Shown: positions 25,617 through 34,603, counted from the stretch's first letter. The stretch: DNA of 64,000 nt from Poriferisodalis sp965203655 (GCF_965203655.1 NZ_CBDBDD010000008.1:434001-498000), one strand, 5' to 3'. The notes: generated by a model not told the origin, from the sequence alone. Translations and numbers: made by a program.

Positions 25617-25639
25617 GCTCGCTCGATCGGCACTGCCAT

Positions 25640-25645
25640 TAGCTT
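25640..25645 (+). promoter_or_regulatory. Candidate -10 hexamer for pfkA (leaderless)
   Basis: TAGCTT lies 6 bases before GTG 25652. Confidence 0.5.
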
Positions 25646-25651
25646 GAGCCC

Positions 25652-26719
25652 GTGCGAATCGGGGTGCTCACCGGCGGGGGCGACTGCGCAGGCCTGAACG
25701 CGGCGATCCGGGCGGTCGTGCGCGCCGCCGGACACGAGCTGGACCGCAGCGTCATCGGCTACCGGCGCGGCTGGAACGGCGTGCTCGAGGGAGACAGCGT
25801 CAAGCTCGATTCCGAGGCAATGCGGGGCGCGCTGCCACGCGGCGGCACCATGCTCGGCACCTCTCGCAGCAGCCGCCGCCTCGAGACCGAGGGAGCGGCG
25901 CCGCTGATAGCACAGCTCGAGCGAGACGGCGTCGACGCGCTGGTGACGATCGGCGGCGACGGCACGCTGATCACCGCCGGGCGGCTCTCCGAGGCCGGGT
26001 TCCCGGTGATCGCAGTGCCCAAGACGATCGACAACGACGTGGAGGGCACCGACGTCTGCATCGGATTCGACACGGCACTGGGAGTGGCCACCGAGGCGGT
26101 CGACCGGCTGCACACCACCGCCGAGTCGCACAACCGGATCATGGTGCTCGAGGTGATGGGCCGCCAAGCCGGCCACATCGCGGCCGGTGCGGGCATCGCC
26201 GGGGGCGCCGCCGCGATCCTGGTCCCCGAAGCGCCGTTCAACATCGACGGCATCGCCGAGCGTCTCATCGCACGGCATCACCGCGACCGCAACGCGTCCA
26301 TCGTGGTCGTCGCCGAGGGAGCGATCCCCGACAGCAGCGTCGAGGCGCCCGACACCGGCACCGACGAATGGGGCAATCGGATCCTCGACGGCATGGGGCA
26401 GTTCGTCGGCGACCTGCTCGCGGAGCGCACCGGCTACGACACGCGCACCACCGTGCTGGGGTACATCCAGCGCGGCGGGCCGCCGACGCCGGCCGACCGG
26501 CTGCTCGGCAGCCGGCTCGGAGCCCGTGCAGTCGAGGTGCTCATGGAGGGCACATCGGGATGCATGGTGGGAGTGCACTCCACCGGCATCGCCCTGCAAC
26601 CGCTGGCCGAAGTCGCAGGCCGCACCCGCTATCTCAGCGAGGACCAACTGGAGCTGCTGGATCTCATCTCCACGGCACCGGTGCTGACACCGCTGCATAC
26701 TTCGCGGCGCTGGTTCTGA
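25652..26719 (+). CDS. pfkA: 6-phosphofructokinase
   Basis: Phosphorylates fructose-6-phosphate to fructose-1,6-bisphosphate in glycolysis. The 355-residue protein opens with GVLTGGGDCAGLNAAIRAVV. The phosphoryl-donor site is IGGDGTL with Gly104, and the next motif is PKTIDNDVEGTD with Lys124. In E. coli numbering Gly104/Gly124 is the classical ATP enzyme and Asp104/Lys124 the pyrophosphate enzyme. Gly104 with Lys124 is the group III type found in actinobacteria, which is generally ATP-dependent. The fructose-6-phosphate site EVMGRQAGHIA and the terminal GYIQRGGPPTPADR are complete. Start is GTG 25652. Confidence 0.93.
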   Translation: MRIGVLTGGGDCAGLNAAIRAVVRAAGHELDRSVIGYRRGWNGVLEGDSVKLDSEAMRGALPRGGTMLGTSRSSRRLETEGAAPLIAQLERDGVDALVTIGGDGTLITAGRLSEAGFPVIAVPKTIDNDVEGTDVCIGFDTALGVATEAVDRLHTTAESHNRIMVLEVMGRQAGHIAAGAGIAGGAAAILVPEAPFNIDGIAERLIARHHRDRNASIVVVAEGAIPDSSVEAPDTGTDEWGNRILDGMGQFVGDLLAERTGYDTRTTVLGYIQRGGPPTPADRLLGSRLGARAVEVLMEGTSGCMVGVHSTGIALQPLAEVAGRTRYLSEDQLELLDLISTAPVLTPLHTSRRWF

Positions 26720-26774
26720 GGCCGGTTCTGAGACTGGCCCATCGGCATCGCACGGTAGGGTGGCGACGACAACA

Positions 26775-26861
26775 CATACCGGGGAGCCCACGGGGCTGAG
26801 AGGGCGACAGCAGTGCGGTCGCCGACCCGAGAACCTGATCTGGGTAATGCCAGCGGAGGAA
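26775..26861 (+). ncRNA. TPP riboswitch (THI element)
   Basis: All conserved blocks of the thiamine pyrophosphate aptamer are present: CGGGGAGCCC followed by GGGCTGAGAGGG, then GACCCG and AACCTGATCTGGGTAATGCCAGCG. The aptamer lies immediately before thiB, and its 3' end overlaps the GGAGGA Shine-Dalgarno sequence (26855-26860). TPP binding would therefore directly hide the ribosome binding site and switch off thiamine uptake when TPP is plentiful, as in translational THI elements. Confidence 0.95.
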
Positions 26862-26865
26862 GCTC

Positions 26866-27993
26866 ATGACCACCCATCAACTGCGCAAGTCGTATCGCAT
26901 TGCTGTTTCGGTTGCAGCAGCGATGCTGCTGGTTGCCGCATGCGGCAGCGACGACATCCCGGAGACCGACATCCCGGCTCCGCCTCCTGAGACGGAGTCC
27001 CCGTCGCAGGATGCGACGCCTGCGACCACAACCGAGCCGTCGATTGAGGGCACCACGGTCACGCTCATCAGCCACGATTCGTTCAACCTGTCAGACGGCA
27101 CTCTGGACGAGTTCACGGCCCAGACCGGGGTGACCGTCGAACTGCTCGAAGTCGGAGATACCGGCACGCTCGTGGCCGAGGCGATCCTCACCAAGGACGC
27201 GCCGCTGGGCGACGTGCTGTTCGGCATCGACAACACGTTCCTCCAACGCGGTCTCGACGCCGGCATCTTCCTGCGATACGAGTCGCCGGCGCTCGCCGGC
27301 GTGCCCGAGGATTTCCAGCTCGATTCGCGCCACCGGGTCACTCCGGTGGATTACGGCGACGTGTGCGTCAACTACTGGAAGGACGCGGTGCCCTGGGAGC
27401 CGGTCACGCTCGACGAGCTGACCTTCCCCGAGTTCGCCGACCAACTGGTGGTGCAGCACCCCGAGACGTCTTCGCCGGGCCTGGCCTTCCTGCTCGCCAC
27501 CATTGCGGCCTTCGGCGACGGCTGGGAGCTGTACTGGGAGGACCTGCGCAACAACGGCGTCACGGTCACCGCCGGCTGGGAGGACGCCTACTACGGCGAG
27601 TTCGTCTCCGGCGGGGGCGACCGATCAATGGTCGTGTCGTATGCGTCCAGCCCGCCGGCGGAGGTGATCTACGCCGACCCGCCGACCGATACCGCCCCGA
27701 CTGGAGTCATCACCGAGTCGTGCTACCGCCAGATCGAATTCGCCGGGATCCTGTCGGGCACCGACAACGAAGCCGGCGCTCAGGCGCTCATCGACTTCAT
27801 GCTGAGCGAGACGTGGCAGAACGACGTGCCGCTCAACATGTTCGTGTATCCCGTCATCGAGAGCGCGACGCTGCCGCCCGAGTTCGTCGAGCACACTGCG
27901 GTGCCCGAGGATCCGCTGATGCTCGACCCGGCTGAGATCGAGGCCAACCGCGACGCGTGGACCGAGCGCTGGGTGGAGATCGTCCTGCGCTGA
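26866..27993 (+). CDS. thiB: Thiamine ABC transporter substrate-binding lipoprotein
   Basis: Extracytoplasmic thiamine-binding protein of the ThiBPQ importer. A lipoprotein signal peptide ends at LLVAAC, with Cys26 the lipidated residue. A short Pro/Thr/Glu linker follows, then the binding fold. It has the ThiB marks TVTLISHDSFNLSDG, DVLFGIDNTFLQRGLDAG, VDYGDVCVNYWKD and SCYRQIEFAGILSG. The family assignment is supported by the TPP riboswitch directly upstream and the ThiP-type permease directly downstream. Start ATG 26866 has GGAGGA 5 bases upstream. Length 375 residues, slightly longer than E. coli ThiB because of the linker. Confidence 0.93.
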   Translation: MTTHQLRKSYRIAVSVAAAMLLVAACGSDDIPETDIPAPPPETESPSQDATPATTTEPSIEGTTVTLISHDSFNLSDGTLDEFTAQTGVTVELLEVGDTGTLVAEAILTKDAPLGDVLFGIDNTFLQRGLDAGIFLRYESPALAGVPEDFQLDSRHRVTPVDYGDVCVNYWKDAVPWEPVTLDELTFPEFADQLVVQHPETSSPGLAFLLATIAAFGDGWELYWEDLRNNGVTVTAGWEDAYYGEFVSGGGDRSMVVSYASSPPAEVIYADPPTDTAPTGVITESCYRQIEFAGILSGTDNEAGAQALIDFMLSETWQNDVPLNMFVYPVIESATLPPEFVEHTAVPEDPLMLDPAEIEANRDAWTERWVEIVLR

Positions 27994-28016
27994 GGGCGTT
28001 GCTGGGCCAGGCCCGC

Positions 28017-29681
28017 ATGTCTCCTCAGGCGACCGACAACCGGGCGCCCTCGCGGCGCTCCGCACCGCCGGCCATCGGATGGGTGGCCGCTGCAGCAGCG
28101 CCGCTCGCCTTCATGGCGCTGTTCTTCGTGTACCCCGTGCTGACCGTCGTCGCAGACGGGCTCGGCGGGCTGGTCGACGTGCTGGGACGTTCTGCCATTC
28201 GCGGTGTGCTGTGGTTCACCTTCTGGCAGGCGGCCGCCTCCACGGCGCTCACCCTGGCCGTCGGTATTCCCGCTGCGGCGATGCTGGCCCGGCTGCAGCC
28301 GCGGACCCGGCGAATCGTGCGTGCCGTGATCACCGTGCCGTTCGTGCTGCCGACGGTGGTCGTGGCCGGTGCCTTCAACGCCACCTTCGACCGGTTCGGC
28401 CTCGATTCGGGTGCGCTGTCGCTGCATCACACCGTGTGGGCGATCCTGGCGGCGCACGTCTTCTTCAACTACGCCGTCGTCGTGCGGACCGTCGGCTCGT
28501 GGTGGGCCGGACTCGACGGGCGCAACGCGGACGCGGCAGCGGTGCTGGGCGCCACTCCCGCCCGTGCGTTCGCTCATGTCACTTGGCCCCTGCTGCGTCC
28601 CGCTGTCGCCGCGGCAGCAGCAGTGACCTTTCTGTTCTCGTTCACCTCTTTCGGGGTGATCCTGATCCTCGGGGGCCCCGCACGCGCCACCGTCGAGACC
28701 GAGATCTACCGCTACGCCATCACGCGGCTCGACTTCGCCACGGCATCTGCGCTGGCGCTCTGCCAGCTCGTGGCGGTGGCGGCGCTGGTCGCGCTCGCCG
28801 GCGTGGCGGAACGGCGCAGAGCAGTCGCCCGCCGGGCACCGGGTCGCACTGCGCCGCGGCGCCGCCCCGGCGTGATCGTCCCCAATGCGGTGGTGGCCCT
28901 GCTCCTGTTGGGGGTGCCGATCGGATCACTGATCGAGCGGGCATTCGCCACCGGCGGCGGCTATGGGCTGGCCAACTTCGTCGCGCTCGGCGAACGGGTG
29001 CAGATGCTCCCCGCTACTGCACTCGCTGCGCTGTGGCACTCGCTGGGCTTCGCTGCGCTGGCCATGGCCATTGCGACAGTTGTCGGCGTCCTTGCATCGA
29101 TCGTCGTGGTGGGAGGCCGCGCCCGCGCAGCGATCGCGGCGCGCGGCACGGCGTGGCTGCGGCGGCTGTTCGATGTGGGTTTGACGCTCCCGTTGGGTGT
29201 CTCTGCGGTGACCGTCGGGCTGGGCATGCTGCTGGCGCTCGACACACCGCCGTTCGAGTTCCGCACGGTGTGGTGGATCATCCCGGTCGCTCACGCCTTG
29301 GTGGGCATGCCGTTCGTCGTGCGGACCCTGGTGCCGACGTTGCGGTCCATCGACGACCGGCTGCGCGAAGCGGCGGCGGTCCTCGGGGCATCGCCGTTGC
29401 GCACGCGCCGGGAGGTCGACGTGCCGATCGCCTCACGGGCTGTTGCAGTGGGTGCCGCCTTCGCCTTCGCCGTGTCACTCGGCGAATTCGGCGCCACTGC
29501 GTTCCTGCCGCGGCGGCCCGACACGCTGACCGCGCCGCTGGCGCTCTTCCGCCTGCTCGGCACGCCCGGCGACACCCTGCAAGGTCAGGCGATGGCGCTC
29601 GCCGTGGTGCTCATGGCTGCGACGGCTGCGTCGGTGCTGGTCATCGAAGGCCTGCGCCGCACCGATGAGTCGCTGTTCTAG
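28017..29681 (+). CDS. thiP: Thiamine ABC transporter permease (fused two-domain type)
   Basis: A 554-residue inner-membrane permease with about 12 helices in two homologous halves. Each half has an EAA loop for docking the ATPase: DAAAVLGATPARAFAHVTWPLLRPA (first half) and EAAAVLGASPLRTRREVDVPIASRA (second half). This fused layout is that of ThiP and iron-type permeases, and thiB plus the TPP riboswitch fix the substrate as thiamine. ATG 28017 begins 23 bp after thiB. No ATP-binding gene (thiQ) follows; instead a convergent gene overlaps the thiP stop by 4 bp, so the ATPase must be encoded elsewhere or borrowed. Confidence 0.92.
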   Translation: MSPQATDNRAPSRRSAPPAIGWVAAAAAPLAFMALFFVYPVLTVVADGLGGLVDVLGRSAIRGVLWFTFWQAAASTALTLAVGIPAAAMLARLQPRTRRIVRAVITVPFVLPTVVVAGAFNATFDRFGLDSGALSLHHTVWAILAAHVFFNYAVVVRTVGSWWAGLDGRNADAAAVLGATPARAFAHVTWPLLRPAVAAAAAVTFLFSFTSFGVILILGGPARATVETEIYRYAITRLDFATASALALCQLVAVAALVALAGVAERRRAVARRAPGRTAPRRRPGVIVPNAVVALLLLGVPIGSLIERAFATGGGYGLANFVALGERVQMLPATALAALWHSLGFAALAMAIATVVGVLASIVVVGGRARAAIAARGTAWLRRLFDVGLTLPLGVSAVTVGLGMLLALDTPPFEFRTVWWIIPVAHALVGMPFVVRTLVPTLRSIDDRLREAAAVLGASPLRTRREVDVPIASRAVAVGAAFAFAVSLGEFGATAFLPRRPDTLTAPLALFRLLGTPGDTLQGQAMALAVVLMAATAASVLVIEGLRRTDESLF

Positions 29682-30067
29682 GACGCCTTCCAGAGGCGGT
29701 GCCCCTCGGTCCACAGCAGGATCGGCAGCGCGGTGTCGATCAGGTGCCAGATCGTGAAGTTGTCGCCGCCGTCGACCATCGCCCGAAACCAGTTCGGCAC
29801 GAAGGCGATCGTCACGGCGACAGCGAAGATGAACATGGCCCGGGCGCTGCGGTCGTTGGAACTGGCCGCCGACCTCCGCTGCCAGGTCGTGATCAGCACC
29901 AGCGCCAGCGCAGCAGCCATGAACCAGTCGAGGACGTTCCACACATCGAGATTTGCGGGATCGCCGGGCTCGTCGCCGGGCCCGTAGAACGGGAACACGA
30001 AGAAGTTCACCACCACGGCGGCGGCAACCAGCTTGAAGTAGATCGCAAGGGGCTTCGCGAGGATCAT
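29678..30067 (-). CDS. Membrane protein of unknown function
   Basis: A 129-residue integral membrane protein with probably four helices: IYFKLVAAAVVVNFFVFPFYG, VLDWFMAAALALVLITTW, ARAMFIFAVAVTIAFVPNWF and IWHLIDTALPILLWT. The loop after helix 1 is acidic (GPGDEPGDPANLDVW), and the loop after helix 2 is basic (QRRSAASSNDRSAR). No family recognised with confidence. ATG 30067 has TATCGT 6 bases upstream. Its stop overlaps the convergent thiP stop by 4 bp, so neither gene has room for a terminator of its own. Confidence 0.7.
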   Translation of the reverse strand: MILAKPLAIYFKLVAAAVVVNFFVFPFYGPGDEPGDPANLDVWNVLDWFMAAALALVLITTWQRRSAASSNDRSARAMFIFAVAVTIAFVPNWFRAMVDGGDNFTIWHLIDTALPILLWTEGHRLWKAS

Positions 30068-30073
30068 GGGTGC

Positions 30074-30079
30074 ACGATA
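30074..30079 (-). promoter_or_regulatory. Candidate -10 hexamer for the 129-residue membrane protein
   Basis: On the minus strand TATCGT lies 6 bases before ATG 30067, consistent with a leaderless transcript separate from the acetoacetyl-CoA synthetase gene upstream. Confidence 0.45.
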
Positions 30080-30095
30080 TGTGCGGTCGCGTCGC

Positions 30096-32189
30096 TCAGA
30101 CGGTCAATGCGGGATGGTCGGCAAAGTGGTCGAGCGCGTCGGGGTCGTCGATGGCCTCAACGTTGGCCACTGGTCGGCCCTCGACGACGTCTCGAATCGC
30201 CAGCTCCACGAGCTTTCCCGAACGGGTGCGCGGGATTGCTGGCACTTGGGCGATCACTGCAGGCACATGCCGGGGCGAGGCTCCTGAACGGATCTGCGAG
30301 CGGATCCTGCCGGTCAGCTCGTCGTTGAGCGTCAGGCCCTCGCGCAGCTTCACGAACAGCACGACACGGGTGTCGCTGCTGCTTGTTGTTCCGGCACCGG
30401 AAGGCACTCGCTGGCCGATGACCACGCTCTCGAGCACCTCGTCGATCTGGTCGACCTGGCGGTAGATCTCGGCGGTGCCGATGCGCACCCCGCCAGGATT
30501 CAGCGTGGCGTCGGATCGCCCGCTGATGATGATCCCGCCGCTGGGCGTCCATTCGGCGAAGTCGCCGTGATGCCACACGCCCTCGAAGCGTTCGAAGTAG
30601 GCAGATCGGTAGCGCACATCGTCAGGGTCGTCCCAGAACTGCAGCGGCATCGACACGAACGAATTGCGGCACACCAGCTCGCCCTGGGCGCCGGCGCCGA
30701 GCGGGGCGCCGTCGGCATCGGCCACGTCGACATCGAGGCCGAGCGCGGGCGCCTGGATTTCGCCGCGGCGCACCGGCCCCGTCGGGTCGCCGATCACGAA
30801 GCCGCCGCAGATGTCGGTGCCCCCAGAGAACGAGGCCAAGTGAACGTCGGCCTTGACCTGGGAGTACACCCAGTCGAAGCCCTCGGGCGCCAGGGGAGAA
30901 CCGGTGGAGGAGATCGTGCGCACCGTGTCCAGCGCATGGGTCTGCATTGGCTGCAGGCCAGCCTTCATCGCACCCTCGATGAACTTGGCGCTGACGCCGA
31001 ACAGCGTGACGCCCCAGTCGTCGGCCACGTCGAAGAGCCGCGCCGGACTCGGGTGGAATGGCGACCCGTCGTACAGCACCAGCGATGCGCCGCTGGCCAG
31101 CCCCGCGACGAGCCAGTTCCACATCATCCAGCCGGTGGTGGTGAAGTACATGACGCGGTCGCCGGAGCGCACGTCGAAGTGCAGCCGCTGCTCGCTCCAC
31201 AGCTTCAGCAGCGCGCCGCCGGCCCGGTGAACGATGCACTTCGGCTTCCCCGTGGTGCCCGACGAGTACAGGATGTACACCGGCTGGTCGAAGCCCAGCC
31301 GTTCGAACGTCAGGTCGTCGCCCCCGGCGGCGCGATGAGGCGCCAGCCACTCGGACCACGATGTCGCCGAACTCGGGCTGTCGCCCGATGGCGTGGGTGC
31401 GCTGCGGTCGTACGGCGCAATGACCAAGCGGCAGAACGACGCACCCGTTGATTCGAGACTGGCGGCCACCTCGGCGGCCTTGGCGGCCGTGTGATGACGG
31501 ACGCCGTTGTAGTAGTAGCCGTCGACGGCAACCATGACGGTCGGGGAGATCTGGTCGAAGCGGTCGAGCACGCCGTCGATGCCGAAGTCCGGGCTGACTG
31601 ACGAGTACACCGCACCCAGCGAGGCCGTCGCCAGGAACACGACGAGCGCTTCGGGTCCGTTGGGGAGCATCGTGGCGACCCGGTCACCCACGCCGACGCC
31701 ATCGGCTGCCAGCGCTCGCTGGCACGCTGCCACCTCGGCTCGCAGCTCGCCGTGGGTCATGGTCAGCTGCGCGGCGTCCTCGCCGATGAACACCAGCGCT
31801 GTGTCATCGGGCTGCGGTCCGCCCGCAGCGGCGGGCCGCAGGTAGTGCTCGGCGATGTTCAGGCTGGAGCCGGCGAAGAACTCCAGACCGGGGCCTGGCA
31901 ACGCGCCAGCGCCAGCCGCCGAGTCGCTCTCGTCGTGCGATCCTGCGGCGATGAAGTCCGGGCCGAGTTCGCCGATGCCGTCGCAGAACTCCCACACGGC
32001 GCGCCAGAACGCTCCGGGATGCTGCACCGACCACGCGTGCAGATCCGCATAGGTGTTGCGGTCGAGCCCGATCCCCACCCGTTCGGCGAATTGCCAGAGC
32101 TGCGTCCCCGCACGTCGCCCGGCGTCGGGCCGCCACAGCACGGGTGCGTCGGCTACTGCGGGGTTCTCGCTGCCTGCTGCGCTGCTCAT
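30096..32189 (-). CDS. Acetoacetyl-CoA synthetase
   Basis: ANL-superfamily acid--CoA ligase of 697 residues that activates acetoacetate with ATP and CoA. The N-terminal block PVLWRPDAGRRAGTQLWQF...FWRAVWEFCDGIGE and LNIAEHYLRP is typical of acetoacetyl-CoA synthetase rather than acetyl-CoA synthetase. The adenylation motif is ILYSSGTTGKPKCIVH; GWMMWNWLVAGLASGASLVLYDG and SFSGGTDICGGFV follow. The C-terminal hinge is SGRSDATLNPGGVRIG, and the catalytic lysine is in RTRSGKLVE. Start ATG 32189 has TAGCTT 7 bases upstream; an in-frame start at 32258 would overlap the divergent gene. The size is at the high end because of short Gly/Ala/Ser inserts. Confidence 0.92.
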   Translation of the reverse strand: MSSAAGSENPAVADAPVLWRPDAGRRAGTQLWQFAERVGIGLDRNTYADLHAWSVQHPGAFWRAVWEFCDGIGELGPDFIAAGSHDESDSAAGAGALPGPGLEFFAGSSLNIAEHYLRPAAAGGPQPDDTALVFIGEDAAQLTMTHGELRAEVAACQRALAADGVGVGDRVATMLPNGPEALVVFLATASLGAVYSSVSPDFGIDGVLDRFDQISPTVMVAVDGYYYNGVRHHTAAKAAEVAASLESTGASFCRLVIAPYDRSAPTPSGDSPSSATSWSEWLAPHRAAGGDDLTFERLGFDQPVYILYSSGTTGKPKCIVHRAGGALLKLWSEQRLHFDVRSGDRVMYFTTTGWMMWNWLVAGLASGASLVLYDGSPFHPSPARLFDVADDWGVTLFGVSAKFIEGAMKAGLQPMQTHALDTVRTISSTGSPLAPEGFDWVYSQVKADVHLASFSGGTDICGGFVIGDPTGPVRRGEIQAPALGLDVDVADADGAPLGAGAQGELVCRNSFVSMPLQFWDDPDDVRYRSAYFERFEGVWHHGDFAEWTPSGGIIISGRSDATLNPGGVRIGTAEIYRQVDQIDEVLESVVIGQRVPSGAGTTSSSDTRVVLFVKLREGLTLNDELTGRIRSQIRSGASPRHVPAVIAQVPAIPRTRSGKLVELAIRDVVEGRPVANVEAIDDPDALDHFADHPALTV

Positions 32190-32196
32190 CGAGCGC

Positions 32197-32202
32197 AAGC
32201 TA
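32197..32202 (-). promoter_or_regulatory. Candidate -10 hexamer for acetoacetyl-CoA synthetase (leaderless)
   Basis: On the minus strand TAGCTT lies 7 bases before ATG 32189. The divergent promoter at 32247 is only about 50 bp away. Confidence 0.5.
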
Positions 32203-32246
32203 CCCAGCCGCTGTGACAGGCAATGAATCGGCGATCCGCCGAGGGG

Positions 32247-32252
32247 TAGTGT
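32247..32252 (+). promoter_or_regulatory. Candidate -10 hexamer for the TIGR03084-like gene (leaderless)
   Basis: TAGTGT lies 8 bases before ATG 32261, which supports that start over an in-frame GTG at 32249. Confidence 0.5.
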
Positions 32253-32260
32253 CCCCATCC

Positions 32261-33040
32261 ATGGACGGCATCTGCGACGACCTTCAGGCAGAGAACGACG
32301 CGCTCGGCGACGTGGTCGGTGACCTCAGCGAGGAGCAGTGGCGCCTGCCCACGCCCGCAGAGGGCTGGGACAGCCGCGAGACGATGGTGCATCTGGGCAT
32401 GACCGACTGGGTGGCAACGGTGGCCGTCGTCGATCCCGAGCACTTCGATGACTTCAAGGCCGCTGCGGCGCGCGGTGAGATGGATTTGCACACCGCAGCC
32501 GGGTTCGACTTCGCCTCCATGTCCGGGGCGGAGATCTGGGACTGGCTCTGTGCCGAACGCACCAAGATGCTGGACGCTGTGCGCCCGCTCGATCCCAAGG
32601 ACCGGATTCCCTGGTTCGGGCCGTCCATGGGGGCGCTGTCGTTTGTGACTGCCCGGCTCATGGAGACCTGGTCGCACGGGCATGACGTTGCCGACACCCA
32701 CGGCCGGGAATTGCCACGCACCGATCGACTCCGCCACGTTGCCCACATCGGGGTCAGCACCCGTGGCTGGAGCTACGCGAACCGGGGCCTCGACGTGCCC
32801 GGGGGGCCGGTACGAGTCGAGCTGGATGCCCCCAGCGGAGACGTGTGGACGTGGGGTCCTGAAGATGCGTCCGACAAGGTGAGTGGCGACGGCTACGAGT
32901 TCTGCCTGGCGGTGACGCAGCGCCGACACCACACCGAGACCGGCTTGTCGGTCACCGGCCCGCTGGCGACGGGGTGGATGGACATCGCCCAGGCGTTCGC
33001 TGGGCCGCCGACCGACGCCGAAAGCCGCCGCGCCGCCTGA
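32261..33040 (+). CDS. TIGR03084/DinB-fold metal-binding protein
   Basis: A 259-residue protein of the DinB/maleylpyruvate isomerase-N superfamily. The first helix pair carries LQAENDALGDVVGDLSEEQWRLPTPAEGWDSRETMVHLGMTDW, where the His of VHLGMTD would be the first metal ligand. The second site is METWSHGHDVADTHG, the usual WxHGxDVA segment. The C-terminal part is a small beta domain (VRVELDAPSGDVWTWGPED). Related actinobacterial proteins are often mycothiol-dependent, which fits the mshC gene at 48811, but a reaction cannot be assigned. It is divergent from acetoacetyl-CoA synthetase. Start ATG 32261. Confidence 0.8.
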   Translation: MDGICDDLQAENDALGDVVGDLSEEQWRLPTPAEGWDSRETMVHLGMTDWVATVAVVDPEHFDDFKAAAARGEMDLHTAAGFDFASMSGAEIWDWLCAERTKMLDAVRPLDPKDRIPWFGPSMGALSFVTARLMETWSHGHDVADTHGRELPRTDRLRHVAHIGVSTRGWSYANRGLDVPGGPVRVELDAPSGDVWTWGPEDASDKVSGDGYEFCLAVTQRRHHTETGLSVTGPLATGWMDIAQAFAGPPTDAESRRAA

Positions 33041-33125
33041 GCGCGATGCGGATCGGCGCGTTGGCGGACGCATTACTGAGGCGCGGCGAACTGGGCACCG
33101 TGCTGAGGCGCGCGCAGGAAGTGCA

Positions 33126-33752
33126 GTGCTGATCGTCGGTCTGACGGGCGGCATCGGCTCCGGCAAGAGCACCGTGGCGCGACTGCTGGCCGGTCACGGA
33201 GCGGCGGTGGTGGATGTGGATGCCTTGGGCCGCGAGATCATCGCTCCCGGCGGGTCGGCGGTGCAGGCCGTGATTGAGCGATTCGGCAGCGAACTGGCGG
33301 GTCCCGACGGCGGCATTGACCGTCCTGCGCTCGCGTCGATCGTGTTCAGCGATCCCGACGAGCTAGCGGCGCTCAATGAGATCAGCCATCCGGCGATCAA
33401 CGAACTGCTCGACGAGCGGATCGAGTCCATCGGGGAGGCCGGCGCGACCGACGTCGTCGTGCTCGACATGGCCGTGCTCACCGAGAGCACGCTGGGCCGC
33501 AATACCCGCTTCCCCTATGAGGTCGTGGTGACCGTTGAGGCGCCGCCCGACATACGGCTGGAGCGGCTCATCGAGCGCGGCATGACCGCCGACGATGCCA
33601 AGGCGCGACTGGCGTCCCAGGCCACCGACGAGCAACGGCGGGAAGCTGCGAACTTCGTCGTCGGAAACGGCGGCGGGAGCGATGAGCTGGCCGATGCCAC
33701 GACGAAGCTGTGGGATGCCCTGTGCAGGCTGGCACACGAGCGCTCCGCATGA
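33126..33752 (+). CDS. coaE: Dephospho-CoA kinase
   Basis: Last step of coenzyme A synthesis: phosphorylates the 3'-hydroxyl of the ribose in dephospho-CoA. The P-loop GLTGGIGSGKSTVARLL is at 5-21, DVDALGREIIAPG provides the catalytic Asp region, and NEISHPAINE and the LID segment RLIERGMTADDAKARLASQ are conserved. Length 208 residues, normal for the stand-alone form (the mycobacterial C-terminal GrpB-like extension is absent). Start is GTG 33126 with AGGAAG 6 bases upstream. The following gene overlaps by ATGA, so the two are coupled. Confidence 0.95.
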   Translation: MLIVGLTGGIGSGKSTVARLLAGHGAAVVDVDALGREIIAPGGSAVQAVIERFGSELAGPDGGIDRPALASIVFSDPDELAALNEISHPAINELLDERIESIGEAGATDVVVLDMAVLTESTLGRNTRFPYEVVVTVEAPPDIRLERLIERGMTADDAKARLASQATDEQRREAANFVVGNGGGSDELADATTKLWDALCRLAHERSA

Positions 33753-34603
33753 GCCCGGAGGCGCCGCCGGCCCGCTACCCGCCACAGAACCACATCCTGC
33801 GGCACCTGCGGCTCAGCCACCAGATGGCGGGTGACGGCACGCTGACCGCCACCATGCCGGTTCTCGACGACCTTGCCGACGGGCCGTTGGCCGACGGCGG
33901 CTGGCTGCGGCTCGGCGCCCTCGCCACGCTGGTCGACTCGGTGGCCGGTCACCACGCAGTGCTGCAGGTGACGCCCGACTGGTCGGCCACGCTGCACCTG
34001 TCTACGGTCTTGGCAGCGCGTGCCACCGGCGAGGCAGTGACGGCCCGGTGCTCGCCGCTGCGGGTCGGTCGCAACCAGGTCGTCACCGAGACTTCGGTGA
34101 CCGACGAGGCCGGAACCGAGATTGCCCGCTCGACCTGCACCTACGCGCGGCTGCCGCGGCGCGACGACACGCCGGTCGTGGACTCCACCGCCCGGGAGAA
34201 CGCCGTCGACTACCGGGAGGAAGACGAGCTGGACCCCCGGCCGCCCCTCGACGACTACCTGCGCATCACGCCAGTGCCGGGTGCGCCGCGCATCGAGCTG
34301 CCGATGCACAACCGCATCCGCAACTCATTCGGCTCGCTGCAAGGGGGCGCCTCGATCGTGGTGGCCGAGGTCATGGCGAACCACCTCGCCGGCCTGGAGG
34401 CGGGCGGCGAGCGCAGCTCACGCTGCGTGTTCGCCGACATGCACTACCTGGCGCCGGGCCGGGGCGGACCGTTCCGGGTGGATGGGGAAGTGCTGGCTCG
34501 CACCGACCACCTCGTCACCAGCCGCACCCGCATCTTCGAGACTGCCGGGGGCACCGACCGGTTGCTGCAGACCGCCACTGCGACCGCGGCCTACCTGGAC
34601 TGA
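33749..34603 (+). CDS. Double-hotdog PaaI-type acyl-CoA thioesterase-like protein
   Basis: A 284-residue protein made of two hotdog-type units. The first (residues about 10-135) includes HLRLSHQMAGDG, GGWLRLGALATLVDSVAGHHAVL and the strand pair with LHLSTVLAARATG; the second (about 150-284) has MHNRIRNSFGSLQGGASIVVAEVMANHL and FADMHYLAPGRGGPFRVDGEVLARTD. The second unit has the classical GxxxGG(A/V) hotdog helix of the PaaI family. Such proteins hydrolyse acyl-CoAs or bind them. Its start ATG overlaps the coaE stop (ATGA). Being coupled to the last gene of CoA synthesis is suggestive, but the substrate is not known. Confidence 0.8.
   Translation: MSPEAPPARYPPQNHILRHLRLSHQMAGDGTLTATMPVLDDLADGPLADGGWLRLGALATLVDSVAGHHAVLQVTPDWSATLHLSTVLAARATGEAVTARCSPLRVGRNQVVTETSVTDEAGTEIARSTCTYARLPRRDDTPVVDSTARENAVDYREEDELDPRPPLDDYLRITPVPGAPRIELPMHNRIRNSFGSLQGGASIVVAEVMANHLAGLEAGGERSSRCVFADMHYLAPGRGGPFRVDGEVLARTDHLVTSRTRIFETAGGTDRLLQTATATAAYLD

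Noticed and set aside
28079..29668. A 529-codon plus-strand frame overlapping thiP in another frame
   Set aside because: ThiP in the chosen frame has the membrane helices and both EAA loops; the other frame is Arg-rich and soluble without motifs.
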